From contig NC_059072.1 in NCBI RefSeq assembly GCF_020497125.1, positions 273,774,045-273,838,044 of the forward strand: a DNA stretch of 64,000 nt, read 5' to 3'. The notes below the pieces were generated by a model that was not told the DNA's origin, made no database searches, and saw only the letters and a list, made by a program, of their open reading frames with translations. The position numbers and the translations under genes are program-made. The DNA comes from Mauremys mutica. Its lineage: Eukaryota > Chordata > Testudines > Geoemydidae. Below are positions 32,738-43,125 of the stretch, piece after piece. How positions within the stretch are numbered: position 1 is the first letter of the stretch; each line of letters opens with the position of its first letter.

Positions 32738-33177
32738 ATTCAAGATCAATCAAAATCAAGGTACATTCACTGTATGTTTTAGTAGAAACTAGGAAAATAC
32801 CATCATGGAACAGTACCTGAAATGCTAGTGTCCAAATCAAAGATAAGAAAGGAACAGAACAAAAATTTAGGTAACTGGGACAAACTGATGGGTTGGTTTT
32901 CAGTGACGTGTGATGTGTAACCTGTAAAATCATCATATAAATAATGCCAGCTGAAATGTGTCACTTCATTGAATTTAACACTGCTGCATGCAATGGTTAC
33001 TTGGAGATTGATATTGTGTAGAACTTTTTTCCTGTAACACTAATAAATTTGACTGACATTGGTTATTTGGTCTTTATAGTATATTTCATAATGAACCAAA
33101 GTGTGGCCAATCAGTTGACAATAAAATTTATCAACTCTACTAATGGCTAAAGAGATCCTTTCTTAGCTCAAATATGT
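32738..33177. other. Unassigned AT-rich DNA
   Basis: No gene or repeat that I can name between the CR1 tail and the SINE. Confidence 0.4.
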
Positions 33178-33335
33178 AGAATTGTAGATTAGAATTGGAA
33201 GGGACCTCAGGAGATCATCTAGTCCAAGCTGCTGCTCAGAGCAGGACCAATCCCCAAATTGCCCCCTCAAGGACTAAACTCACAACCCTGGGTTTAACAG
33301 GCCAATGCTCAAACCACTGAGCTATCCCTCCCCCC
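33178..33335 (-). mobile_element. tRNA-derived SINE with CR1-type tail (Cry I-like)
   Basis: On the minus strand the 5' region has an A box 'tagctcagtgg' and a B-box-like 'gagtttagtcc', about as spaced in a tRNA gene. The 3' part 'attggtcctgctctgagcag', 'ttggactagatgatctcctg', 'aggtcccttccaattctaat' is nearly the same as the 3' tail of the CR1 copy 0.45 kb upstream (32655-32720). tRNA-derived SINEs of cryptodiran turtles are known to borrow the CR1 tail. The SINE is transcribed by RNA polymerase III and mobilised in trans by the CR1 enzyme; this copy carries several substitutions. Confidence 0.85.
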
Positions 33336-33577
33336 ATGAGAGTGCTACCTTTAAAACTAAAGATATATGTTCTATCCCTGCTGTGACAATAAAGTTTAAA
33401 GTGACAAGGGAGTGTGGCATAATACTACCATAAAGTTCCGAGGTGGCCACAATTTTGTTTTAGTATCTATTCCAGAACATCTGGCGACATTCTTATTTAT
33501 TACTAATAATAATTTTAATAGTAATAATATTTAGCACCAAAAGGGCATCTTCCATCCATGGATCTCAGTGTTTCCCC

Positions 33578-33760
33578 AGTAGTAATGATTTAAGCTTCAC
33601 AAGTCCCTATGCAGTAGGTGTTATATCCATTTTACAAATGTGGTAGATGAAACTGAAACACAGAAATAATAAGTGACTTGTGCAAGGTCACAAAAAAATT
33701 TGTAGGACTGGTAAGAGAACCCATTTCTACTGGTGTCTGGTCTTGTGTTTCAGCCACAAG
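33578..33760 (-). mobile_element. MIR-like CORE-SINE relic
   Basis: The plus strand reads 'atatccattttacaaatgtg', 'gatgaaactgaaacacag', 'aagtgacttgtgcaaggtca', 'agagaacccatttctactgg', the antisense of MIR. A further diverged amniote repeat may follow at 33820-33915 ('actgtgctaggaaatgtaca', 'aaaaagactctgtccca'). Confidence 0.65.
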
Positions 33761-33929
33761 AATCTCCTTAGATATAACCAATTATACTGCATGCAGGTGT
33801 ATGAATTATTATTAGTTATTATTTACACTGCTTTCACACCTAGAGGCCCCAGTCAAGGATCACTGTGCTAGGAAATGTACAAGCATATAATAAAAAGACT
33901 CTGTCCCAAACAGCTTGCATGAGTAATAT

Positions 33930-34707
33930 GCTCTCACTTCTACACATGAGCATTTGAGATGGAAGGAGAAATCATATTCTTCTGTATTTGAACTTTGCAA
34001 ATATTTACAAATTCCTCTCTGAGTTCTTGTAAAATAGAGTAGAAAAGGCACTTAAGGATCATAGAGTAAGCAAGGACCCTAGGATAAAGCCAAGCAAATA
34101 TTTCAAAACAAATTGTGTGTTCAGAAATTTTAATGTGTTTCTGTTAGTAAATTCTCTTTGCCCAAGCTGAAAAATCTCTACTTTATTCATTATTTGTAAT
34201 TCGTCACAAATTCTTACAACAAATAGTTATTGGCCTACAAAGCATTCAAATTGTGACTGTTACAACTGAATATGGACTTAGCAATGCACACTATAACATG
34301 TCAATAACTTCATGTATGCAACTAGCCAACACAGCATAATTTTCAATTTGTATATTTGACAATTATCTAGGTACTGGCTAATTGTGTTGGTCATATATTC
34401 AGAAAGCCGAAATAATGTCATATGATGGTAAATCATCAGTCCAACACTGTATTACAAATTTTGGAGTCCAATGTGCTATCTGAAATTTGCTTTGAATGCA
34501 TACTGGACATTTGAGCCAAAAATGTTCTTTTCATGAAAATTCATGCTGGCAAAGCTCAAATGCTTAATTGTTTGTGGAGGAAAAAAAAAGTTGTGATTGT
34601 GAATGAATCAAAATGTGCTTCTGAATTTAAATGAATATTTGTAAACTTTTTTCCTTACTGTTATCTCTACTTTATGATCATATATAATTAGGAGTATCTC
34701 TACTAAT
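33930..34707. other. Unassigned AT-rich DNA
   Basis: No gene, RNA or repeat that I can support. Confidence 0.4.
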
Positions 34708-34902
34708 GCATGCGGGAAGTGGCGCGAGCCAAGGGATGTGCTGGCTGCTACTTCCTGTAGCCCTTATTGGCCTGGAGCGGTGAACCGTGGCCAGTGGGAG
34801 CCGCGATTGACCGAACCTGCAGACGCAGCAGGTAAACAAACTGGCCCGGCCTGCCATGGTGCTAACCCTGGCGAGCCGTATGCCAAAGCTTGCCGATCCC
34901 TG
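34708..34902. mobile_element. Right half of a hAT MITE
   Basis: The stretch matches the right half of the 16251-16585 element: 'gtggccagtgggagccgcga', 'caggtaaacaaactggccc', and ends GCTTGCCGATCCCTG at 34902. The left terminus is missing. Confidence 0.8.
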
Positions 34903-36991
34903 TTATAGCCAGTTACTTTCCTTCTGACATTTCACAATATTCTTCCTTTCCAATGCTCAATAAGGGTCAAACACTGCCCCTATCATTATGGCCACAGAAG
35001 GACCTGACAGAAAGAGAGCTATTATGTGGAAAGGTGAGAGGAGATGATATCCCATACCATGGGGTCACCACTGTTATAGGATTGCTCTCTCTAAATATAT
35101 GTACATAGTTATTTAAAAGACAAGCTGCCAGTAGATGGTACTGAAGAATTTTTTACTATAGATCCTTGATTTTGAAGGACTAATAGAATTTGTTGTGCAT
35201 TGCAGCTGGTTTCCTCTGGCGCTTAATAAACACAACTGACATTTTATACAGAGGCAAACTATTTCCTGGCAATTAAGTGGGCTTTAGGGGTAGGGTGGAG
35301 GCAATTAAGAGGAGGAATGGGGCTGGGATTCACAGATGTGCCATTATACTGATTAAATAGCCACTTCCCTTAGTGGAACTGGCTTTTTGGATTTATGGGG
35401 CCTTTGTAGGCCCCAAAGCTACTCTATAGGCTGTGAATCCTGAATATCACTACATCTCCACAAGGCACCATGCCCACAGACTTCCATGATGCATCACAGT
35501 GGTGCTGTAAGAGGTGAACAAAGGTATGAAAGAGGAAACCCAGTCAGAGAGTCTGGCCCATACAAAAGAATGGGCATGAGGCATCTGAACTACAACGCCC
35601 ATGAGGCATAACTGCAGCATTTCCAGATCGTGCCATTTTTTTTTACTGTTTTGGCCAAAATCTTTGGCTTTCAATATTTCACCAAAAAGTCAATTTTTGT
35701 GTGGAAAAAGAAAGCATTTACTAAACAGTTCTAATGTATTTGTATCTTTTTTCTGGATCTAGAGACTGTCACGAAGGCTATATTACCAAGAAAATGGATA
35801 CATGAATATTGTTAATATGATAATTCCATAATCTGTACAATAGTAATGTATCTAAATATTTATAATGACCTCATCATCACAGATGCTGATCATATAAAAT
35901 GATCAAATCCAAGTAATGATGAGCTGCACATCTTCTAATCTAATTCTCCTTCTTCTACTGTGACTGACCTTGATGTGTAAGAAACTCAGATTCCAGGTCA
36001 ACATACCAGAATATACATGGAATGTGAAAGAGTGCATGCATTAAAGAATAATGGTAAAATTATGTGTTTCACAAATTATTAACATTAATTCAGACCTTTA
36101 TTCTTTTTGAATATTTTTCATGGACAGACCTAGTTACTGTGAAAGTATGTTATTATGAATGTATGTTACTCATAAGTATTTATGCAAAGAAATGTCAGTC
36201 AGTAGATTGATCACAATCCGTTCACTTCCACTATTCTCTACTTTGCCATTCATTATTTTAGTTGTTTCATGAGTCACATAAGTCACATGGTATTTTTACA
36301 TCTTCCTGCCTGAGCCTTTTAAAGCAGGAAAATAATGAATGTCAAATAATTAATAATAAACAAAGATGAAGGAAAAAAAGCATACCTTGTACAACATTTG
36401 GGATGAATTACCATTTTCCTAAACATGATGGCTTCATGAACATTTTCATGAATACCCAGCAGCCATCCAAATACTAGCAAACAATAAATAATATAATCCC
36501 ATGAAGAACAGTGACTGAACTCATTGATCCTAATCATTAAAAAACTTGTGAATCCCATTTTGTATTTGGTCACTGTTACACTCCCAGGCCATTGTGCTGC
36601 CCTGAGCACTTACCCAGATGATATGGTAGGCATGTCCACGGGTCAGCTAGCACTTCCCACCACATAAGCTGCCACAGCTACCCTCTATTTGTAGTGTACT
36701 ATCTAGATCAGAGCTAGTGGGAGTAGATCTCCTTACGTTAGAAATTACACCTCCAGCTTCAAGTGTAGATTCAACCATATGAACACATGCCCAAACAGCT
36801 TGTTGGAATCCACTGTTGGGGAGTTTTCCAGGGACACCAAACTCTGAACATTCTGTGTACCAGAATGGTGGCCCTCTAACCTCTTCAGCACAGTACCACC
36901 CCTTAAAAGGACAGTGAGTTGGAAGATTTTGTTGTCATATTCAGGTATCTGAGGATGGTGTGTTCTTCTTCCGTTTGTTATTGTAGCTGAT
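34903..36991. other. Mostly unassigned DNA with MITE fragments
   Basis: There is no supported gene. A palindromic MITE-like fragment lies at about 35325-35441 (GGGATTCACAG mirrored by CTGTGAATCC). A second possible MITE lies at about 36625-36775 ('ggtaggcatgtccacggg' against 'caagtgtagattcaacc'). The rest is AT-rich and unassigned. Confidence 0.4.
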
Positions 36992-36999
36992 GCTCAGGG

Positions 37000-37316
37000 C
37001 AGGGCCGCCCAGAGGATTCAGGGGGCCTGGGATCTTCGGCGGTGGGGGCCCCTGCGTCGGCGGTAATTCGGTGGCGGGGGGCCCCCGCCGTGGGTCTTTG
37101 GGGCACTTCAGCAGCAGGTCCCGGAGTGGAAGGACCCCCCACCGCCAAAGACCTGGAGTGGAAGAAGCTCCAGGGGCCCGGGCCCCGTGAGAGTTTTCCG
37201 GGGCCCCCAGAGCGAGTGAAGGTCCCCGCTCCAGGGGCTCTGAAAAACTCTTGTGGGGGCCCCTATGGGGCCTGGGGCAAATTGTCCCACTCCCCCCCCT
37301 CCCCCGGGCAGCCCTG
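37000..37316. mobile_element. hAT MITE, 317 bp, very GC-rich
   Basis: The termini CAGGGCCGCCCAGAGG and CCCCCGGGCAGCCCTG are inverted counterparts. The flanking octamers GCTCAGGG (36992-36999) and TCTCAGGG (37317-37324) differ by one base. The interior is G/C-run-rich with 'gggggcccc' modules; open frames on both strands here (66-104 codons, Gly/Pro/Arg-rich) come from base composition. It could be mistaken for a CpG island. Confidence 0.85.
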
Positions 37317-37324
37317 TCTCAGGG

Positions 37325-38739
37325 CAGTATCTTTCCCAAAAGTGGGGACGCCGTGAAAGACAAAAGAACAAAACAAAGAAAGGATGTGACACTGATAAAA
37401 AATTGGAGATAAGGGAAGTCCAACAGCTAGATTTTTCTATGAATATAGTACAGTGAAATGGTACCCAGTTTTATCCCAAATAGTTACAGAACTTTAAAAA
37501 GAAAAGCAATGAAAATTCAATTCTTCTGTATCTTACACTCATGAATTTAATGATATCGCAGTGAAATAAAATTTCTGCACCACATGTTCAGGCAAAACTT
37601 GCTAAAAAACAATCACTAAAACAGAATGAACACACCTACAGTTTGTTTCTCTCTCGTCTTATTGTTACATTCAGTGCATGTATTGACTTTGTGTGATCAC
37701 TACAGAAAGCTGTGAATTATGTAGGAAATAAAAGTTCCCTACCTTGTGCAAAGGGAATACAAACAGATCTAGACACACACTGTTCAGATCAACATGAGGT
37801 GCAGCAAGAAAAAGCTCAACATAATTAGAACACCACAAAAATATTGTGGGAGAAATTTACTCTCTTCTCTGTGAAAAATCATAGAGGAAGCAATGGGAAA
37901 AAATCCACACAGTTCCTCTTACAAACATTCCATGAGGAAGGAGAAGTTTGCTGTTCATAAAACCTATATCTCCCTCACGATCCACAGATTAAAAAGTGCA
38001 GAAGGTATGCATAGAGTATAGAGCTCAGTGAAGGGACACAACTTATTTTCTCAACAGCCTTCACCACTCTGGAATTCTAGGAAGAGACATGGAAATCTCA
38101 GCTATTTAATATCCCAGTGTGCTAGCTAGGGAAGGTAAGTGGCAGCACCTTTAACTTGCTGGAGTGATGTCAAGACACATCACCAACCCTGATCTTTGCT
38201 GAGAGGATGCTGAGACACAGATATATTTGAGGATACTGTCTCAGCACCCCTAGCCTATTTGTCTGATGTGAAATCACAGCTCTCTGAAGTTTATAGGCTA
38301 AGCAGAAGTTAAAGTAAATCAAAATAAGAAGGGTAAGCTCACCAATTCTGGTGGTTGCATGAGTGTTGAAGTCATGTGGTGAAGCGACATTACATAAACT
38401 TTTGTGATATGACAAGGCATGTGGAAGAGAATGAGGACAAGGGAATAAAGGCCAAACAATATAACTATGTAACAGAACAGCCCTAGAACTCAAAGCCACC
38501 CTCTGCTGTAATACAATCCACTATGGAAAGCCAGTGGGGTAGAGGGAACTTACAGGGCCATCCTGTTTCCCCTTGATCCTCATTATGGAAGAGGAATTTG
38601 GTGCCAGGTTCTTTTTAATGCTCAAGAAGAGAGAGGATTACAGGATGCATGTTCTGCCTTTTTCCTTCCATAGAGGAGCAGACAAAATCAGCAGGGGAAC
38701 TGATCGACCTTCCAGTTGAAGAATAGGATTGAACTCGGT
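37325..38739. other. Unassigned DNA
   Basis: No gene. A 109-codon minus-strand frame at 38170 has no family feature. No repeat recognised. Confidence 0.35.
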
Positions 38740-38945
38740 GAAGCAGTGTCTCCTAGGCAAAGAGTCCCCTCTTCTTTGCAAACAACTCTCAACTCAGACC
38801 TGACAAACTCACTACACCGAACATATGTCTTACAGCATATATATCCATGAAGAATAACATGTAAGCTATCTACAAAAAGCTTACAACTTGTCAGGATTCA
38901 TAATCATTGTGAGATGGATGTATAGATAATATCTAAGGAGTATTT
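38740..38945 (+). repeat. Dispersed repeat, copy A
   Basis: Homologous to 46040-46275: both carry 'gacaaactc', 'tatc(c/a)atgaag', 'aaagctta(c/t)aactt(g/a)tca', 'cataatcat' and 'gataatat(c/g)taagga' in the same order. The copy ends where the antisense CR1 begins. The class is unknown; it might be part of an LTR. Confidence 0.6.
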
Positions 38946-38948
38946 GTA

Positions 38949-40951
38949 TTAAAAGTCAGTCACCAGCCTGTAGTGGTACATTGGATTCTTCCATCCTAAG
39001 TGCAGGACTCTGCACTTGTCCTTGTTGAACCTCATCAGATTTCTTTTGGCCCAATTCTCCAATTTGTCTAGGTCACTCTGGACCCTATCCCTACTCTCCA
39101 GCATATCTATCTCTCTCCCCAGTTTATTGTCATCTGCAAACTTGCTGAGGCTGCAATCCATCCCATCATCCAGATCATTACTAAAGATGCTGAACAGAAC
39201 CGGTCCTAAGACTGACCCCTGGGGCATGCCACTTGATACCGGCTGCCACCTAGAAATTGAGACATTGCTCACTACCTGTTGAACCCGACAATCTAGCCAG
39301 CTTTCTATCCACCTTATAGTCCATTCAGCCAATCCATACTTTTAAAACTTGCTGGCAAGAATACTGTGGGAGACCGTATCAAAAGCTTTCCTAAAGTCAA
39401 GGTGTATCACGTCCACCACTTTCCTCATCTCCACAGAGCCAGTTATCTCATCATAGAAGGCAATCACATTGGACAGGCATGACTTGCCCTTGGTGAATCC
39501 ATGTTGACTGTTCCTGATCACCACCTTCTCTTCCAAGTGCTTCAAAATGGTTTCCTTGAGGACGTGTTCCATGATTTTGGGGGGTACAGAGGTGAGGCTG
39601 ACCGGTCTTTAGTTCCTCGGGTTTTCCTTCTTCCTGTTTTTAAAGATGGGCACTATATTGCCTTTTTCTAATCATCCAAGACCTCCCCCGATCATCATGA
39701 GTTTTTAAAGATAATGGCCAATGGCTTTGCAATCACATTAGCCAATTCCATCAGCACCCTCAGATGCATTAGATCTGGACCCATGGACTTGTGCATGTTC
39801 AGCTTTTCTAAACAGTCTTTAACCTGTTCTTTCACCACTGAGGCCTGCTCACCTCCTCCCCATACTGTGTTGCCCAGGACAGCAGTGTGGGAGCTGACTC
39901 TGTCTGTAAAGACTAGGCAAAAAAAGCATTGAGTACTTCAGCTTTTTCCACATCATCTGTCCCTAGATTGCCTCCCCCATTTAGTAAGGGTCCCACACTT
40001 TCCCTGACATTTTTCTTGTTGCTAACATACCTGTAAAAACCCTTCTTGCGACCCTTCACATTCATTGCTAGCTGCAACTCCAGTTGTGTTTTGGCCTTCC
40101 TGATTAAACCCATGCATGCCTGAGCAATATTTTTATACTCATCCTTAGTCATCTGACCAAGTTTCCACTTCTTGTAAGTTTCCTTCTTGTATTTAAGCTC
40201 ACCAAAGATTTCACTGTTTAGCCAAGCTGGTTGCCTGCCATATTTGCTATTCTTTCTGCACAATGGGATCATTTCTTCCTGTGCCCTCAATAAAGCTTCT
40301 TTAAAATACAGACAGATTTCCTGGACTCCTTTCCCCCTAATATTAACCTCCCAGGAGATCCTGCCCTTCAGTTCCCTGAGGGAGTCAACGTCTGCTTTTC
40401 TGAAGTCCTGGGTCCATCTTTTGCTACTCTCCTTTCTTCCTTTTATGAGGATCCTGAACTCAACCATCTTATGATCACTGCTGCCCAGGTTGCCATCCAC
40501 TTCCACTTCCCCTACCAATTATTCCCTGTTTATAAGCAGCAGGACAAGAGGAGAATGGCCCTTGGTTGGTTCCTCCAGTAGTTGAACCAGGAAATTGTCC
40601 CTAACACTGTCCAAAAATGTCCTGGATTATCTGTGCACTGCTGTATTGATCTCCCAACAGATGTCAGGGTGCTTGAAGTCCCGTATTAGAACCAGGGCCT
40701 GTGTTCTGTAAACTTCAGTTAATTGTCCGAAGAAAGACCTCATCCTCCTGGTCCTGAGGTCTATAATATACGCCCATAACAACATCACCCTTGTTGCGCT
40801 CAGTTCTAAACTTAACCCAAAGACTCTCAATAGGCTTTTCTCCAGTTTCATACTGGAGCTCTGAGCAATCATTCCTCTCTCTTATATACAGTGCAACTCC
40901 TCCACCTTTCCTCCCCTGCCTATCCTTTCTGAACAGTTTATACCCATCCAT
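38949..40951 (-). pseudogene. CR1 ORF2 endonuclease/reverse transcriptase (broken)
   Basis: Pieces in order on the minus strand: DGYKLFRKDRQGRKGGGVAL and VKFRTERNKGDVVMGVYYRP (endonuclease), [33 protein letters not shown], then [18 protein letters not shown] and LELQLAMNVKGRKKGFYRYV (linker), [20 protein letters not shown] (fingers/palm), PQGSVLGPVLFSIF and FADDNKLG (catalytic Asp pair retained, Thr to Asn beside it). Several frameshifts and stops separate the pieces, and the C-terminal domain is missing. It is useful as a comparator: motif B Gly is intact here. Confidence 0.85.
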
Positions 40952-41115
40952 GACAGTGCTCCAGTCATGTGAGCTACCCCACCCAAGTCTCTGTTATTCC
41001 AATCAGATCATAGTTCTTTGACTGTGCTAGGACTTTCAATTCTTTCTTCTTATTTCCCTGGCTTCTTGCGTTTATGTACATGCACCTAAGATAACTAGCC
41101 AATTGCTCTGCTTTC

Positions 41116-41376
41116 TCAGTATGAATCGGGAGCCTCCCCTCCCCCCCACCTCCTGTTGCACCCTCCTCCTTGTGTTTCCTCCTGGTACCCACCTGCAAAG
41201 ATACTCTTCCCTCTCTTCGTTAGGTGGATCACATCTCTTCCTAGGAATCCTTCCCTGAACAACATCCCATGGTCAAGGAATCCAAAGCCCTCTCTCCAAG
41301 ACCACCTGCGTAAGTATGCATTTACTTCCACAATTTGATGGTCCCTATCTGAGTCTTTTCCTTCAATGCCATTCAT
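41116..41376 (-). pseudogene. CR1 ORF1 SGNH-esterase C-terminal fragment
   Basis: The 86-codon frame contains VEVNAYLRRW, GFGFLDHG and GRDVIHLTKRG. The last is the SGNH-hydrolase block V with the catalytic Asp and His (residues 48 and 51 of this frame) in GRDxxH. CR1 and related LINEs carry such an esterase in ORF1, thought to act in membrane or lipid interaction of the ribonucleoprotein. The N-terminal part with the Ser nucleophile lies beyond the 5' break. ORF2 follows within 200 bases, as in intact CR1. Neighbouring repeat joins directly upstream. Confidence 0.8.
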
Positions 41377-41675
41377 TTCAATGCCATTTATTTACATATT
41401 TTTTGATATTTTCTACATTTCTACATCAAATATATTGATTTAAATTTAAACACAGAATACAAATTGTACAATGCTCACTTTTTATTTGTTTTTGATTACA
41501 ACTATTTGCTCTGTAAAAAACAAAATAAATAGTATTTTTCAATTCATCTAATACAAATACTGTAGTGCAATCTCTTTATCATGAAAGTTGAATTTACAAA
41601 TGTAGAATTATGTACAAAAATCTCCTTCATTCAAAAATAAAACAATGTAAAACTTTAGAACCTACATGTCCAAGC

Positions 41676-41978
41676 CTACTTCTTGTTCAGCCAATCGCTC
41701 AGACAAACAAGTTTGTTTACATTTGCAGAAAATAATGCTGCTAGCTTCTGGTTGACAATGTCACCTGAAAGTGAGAACAGGCATTTGCATGGCACTGTTG
41801 TAGCTGGTGTTGCAAGATATTTACATGCCAGATGTGATAAAGATTCATATGTCCCTTGATGCTTCAACCACCATTCCAGAGGACATCCCTCCATGCTGCT
41901 GATGAGTTCTGCTTGATAACGATTCAAAGCAGGGCAGAATGACGCACGTTCATTTTCATCATCCGAGTCAGATGCCAC
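41676..41978 (-). pseudogene. hAT transposase C-terminal domain, left arm
   Basis: The 100-codon frame has CPLEWWLKHQGTYESLSHLA, YLATPATTVPCKCLFSLSGD and NVNKLVCLSDWL, the signature of the hAT C-terminal dimerisation domain (normally ...PATSVPSERVFS...). The preceding acidic stretch SDSDDENE lies before the domain as in ZBED-like proteins. Further upstream on the same strand (42210-41985) a degenerate coding trace includes the region before it. The catalytic core is absent, so it is a non-functional remnant. It is the mirror image of the pseudogene at 42330-42541. Confidence 0.85.
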
Positions 41979-42329
41979 CAGCAGAAGGTTGATTTTCTAT
42001 TTTGTGGTTTGGGTTCGGTAGTTTCTGCATCAGAGTGTTTATCTTTTAGGACTTCTGAAAGCATGCTTCACACCTCATCCTCAGATTTTGGAAGGCACTT
42101 CAGATTTATTGATCTTGAGTCAAGTGCTGTAGCTATCTTTAGAAATTTCACATTAGTATCTTCTTTGCGTTTTATCAAATTTGCAGTGAAAGTGTTCTTC
42201 AAATAACATGTGCTGGGTCATCATCCGAGACTGCTATAACATGAAATATATGGAAGACTGTGGGTAAAACACAAGGAGTTCAGTCACAAAATTAATCAAT
42301 GCATTATTTATTTAATGAGTGTCATCAGC

Positions 42330-42541
42330 ATGGAAGCATATCCTCTGGAACGATGGCCGAAGCATGAAGAGGCATATGAATCTTTAGCGTATCTGGCACA
42401 TATGTGATGCCAGCTACAACAGTGCCATGTGAACACCTATTCTCACTTTCAGGTGACATTGTAATGAAGAAATGGGCAGCATTATCTCCTCTAAAAGTAA
42501 ATAAACTTGTTTCTCTTAGCAATTGGCTGCACAAGAAGTAG
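42330..42541 (+). pseudogene. hAT transposase C-terminal domain, right arm
   Basis: The coding trace SMEAYPLERWPKHEEAYESL continues, after a small deletion and frameshift near 42400, as PATTVPCEHLFSLSGDI and VNKLVSLSNWLHKK followed by a stop (42539-42541). This is the same hAT dimerisation domain as in the left arm, on the opposite strand. It is more decayed than the left copy. Directly downstream the hAT MITE has inserted. Confidence 0.8.
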
Positions 42542-42568
42542 GACTGAGTGGACTTGTAGGGTCTAAAG

Positions 42569-42829
42569 CAGCGGTCGGCAACCTCTGGTACACGGCTCAC
42601 CAGGGTAAGCTGGGCCAGTTTGTTTACCTGCTGCATCGGCTGGTTCGGCAGACCACAGCTCCCACTGGCCGCGGTTCACCGTCCAAGGGATGTGTTGGCC
42701 ACGGCTTCCCACCACCTCCAGTGGGAGCCCTGATCAGCCGAACCTGCCAATGCAGCAGGTAAACAAACTGGCCCAGCCCACCAGGGGGCTTACCCTGGCG
42801 AGCCATGTGCCAGAGGTTGACGATCCTTG
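42569..42829. mobile_element. hAT MITE in the foldback right arm (261 bp)
   Basis: The termini CAGCGGTCGGCAACCTCTGG and the complement of CCAGAGGTTGACGATCCTTG pair. It belongs to the 16251/19199 family. The flanks GTCTAAAG and TGATAGAG do not form a duplication. Comparison with the left arm shows that about 75 bases of host element ('ttttacattg' to 'tttca') are missing exactly here, so a deletion has removed one side of the target. Confidence 0.8.
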
Positions 42830-43125
42830 TGATAGAGATTGCACTACAGTACTTGTGTGAAGTGAACTGAAAAATACTATTTCTTTTGTTTATCATTTTA
42901 CAGTGCAAATATTGTAATTAAAAGTAATATAAAATGTACATTTTGTGTTCTATGTTGCAATTGAAATCAATATATTTGAAAATGTAGTAAAACATCAAAA
43001 ATACTTAATAAATCTCAATTGGTATTCTATTGTGCAACAGTGTGATTAATCACGGTTAATTTTTTAATCACAATTAATATTTTGAGTTAATCATATGAGT
43101 CAACTGTGATTAATCAACAGTCGTA

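Larger units (their letters stand above)
38946..41395 (-). mobile_element. Antisense CR1 LINE, 5' part present, 3' end missing
   Basis: Read right to left: the end of ORF1 (esterase, 41376-41116), the start of ORF2 with the endonuclease (about 41198-40627), the linker and reverse-transcriptase N-terminus (40518-39913), and the palm (39572-38949). It stops abruptly inside ORF2 after the block 'VLHLGWKNPM', with no 3' UTR or tail. LINEs usually lose the 5' end, so loss of the 3' end implies a later deletion or rearrangement. At the right it abuts the foldback hAT element. Confidence 0.85.
41396..43125. mobile_element. Head-to-head hAT foldback repeat
   Basis: Two transposase 3' regions face away from each other. 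The left arm (about 42225 to 41396, minus strand) and the right arm (about 42320 to 43125, plus strand) both carry the hAT C-terminal coding block followed by matching 3' sequence. For example the complement of 'gtagtgcaatctctttatca' in the left arm matches 'gagattgcactac' in the right arm, and 'atatatttgatgtag' matches 'atatatttgaaaatgtag'. The right end finishes with repeated 'attaatcacggttaat'-type palindromes (about 43040-43120); the left arm is shorter and lacks these. A hAT MITE (42569-42829) sits in the right arm. Confidence 0.75.

Noticed and set aside
33255..33335. tRNA gene on the minus strand
   Set aside because: The tRNA-like part is the head of a SINE followed by a CR1-type tail.
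36990..37392. Gly/Pro/Arg-rich frames, possible CpG-island gene
   Set aside because: The stretch is a hAT MITE with inverted ends and a near-perfect 8-bp duplication.
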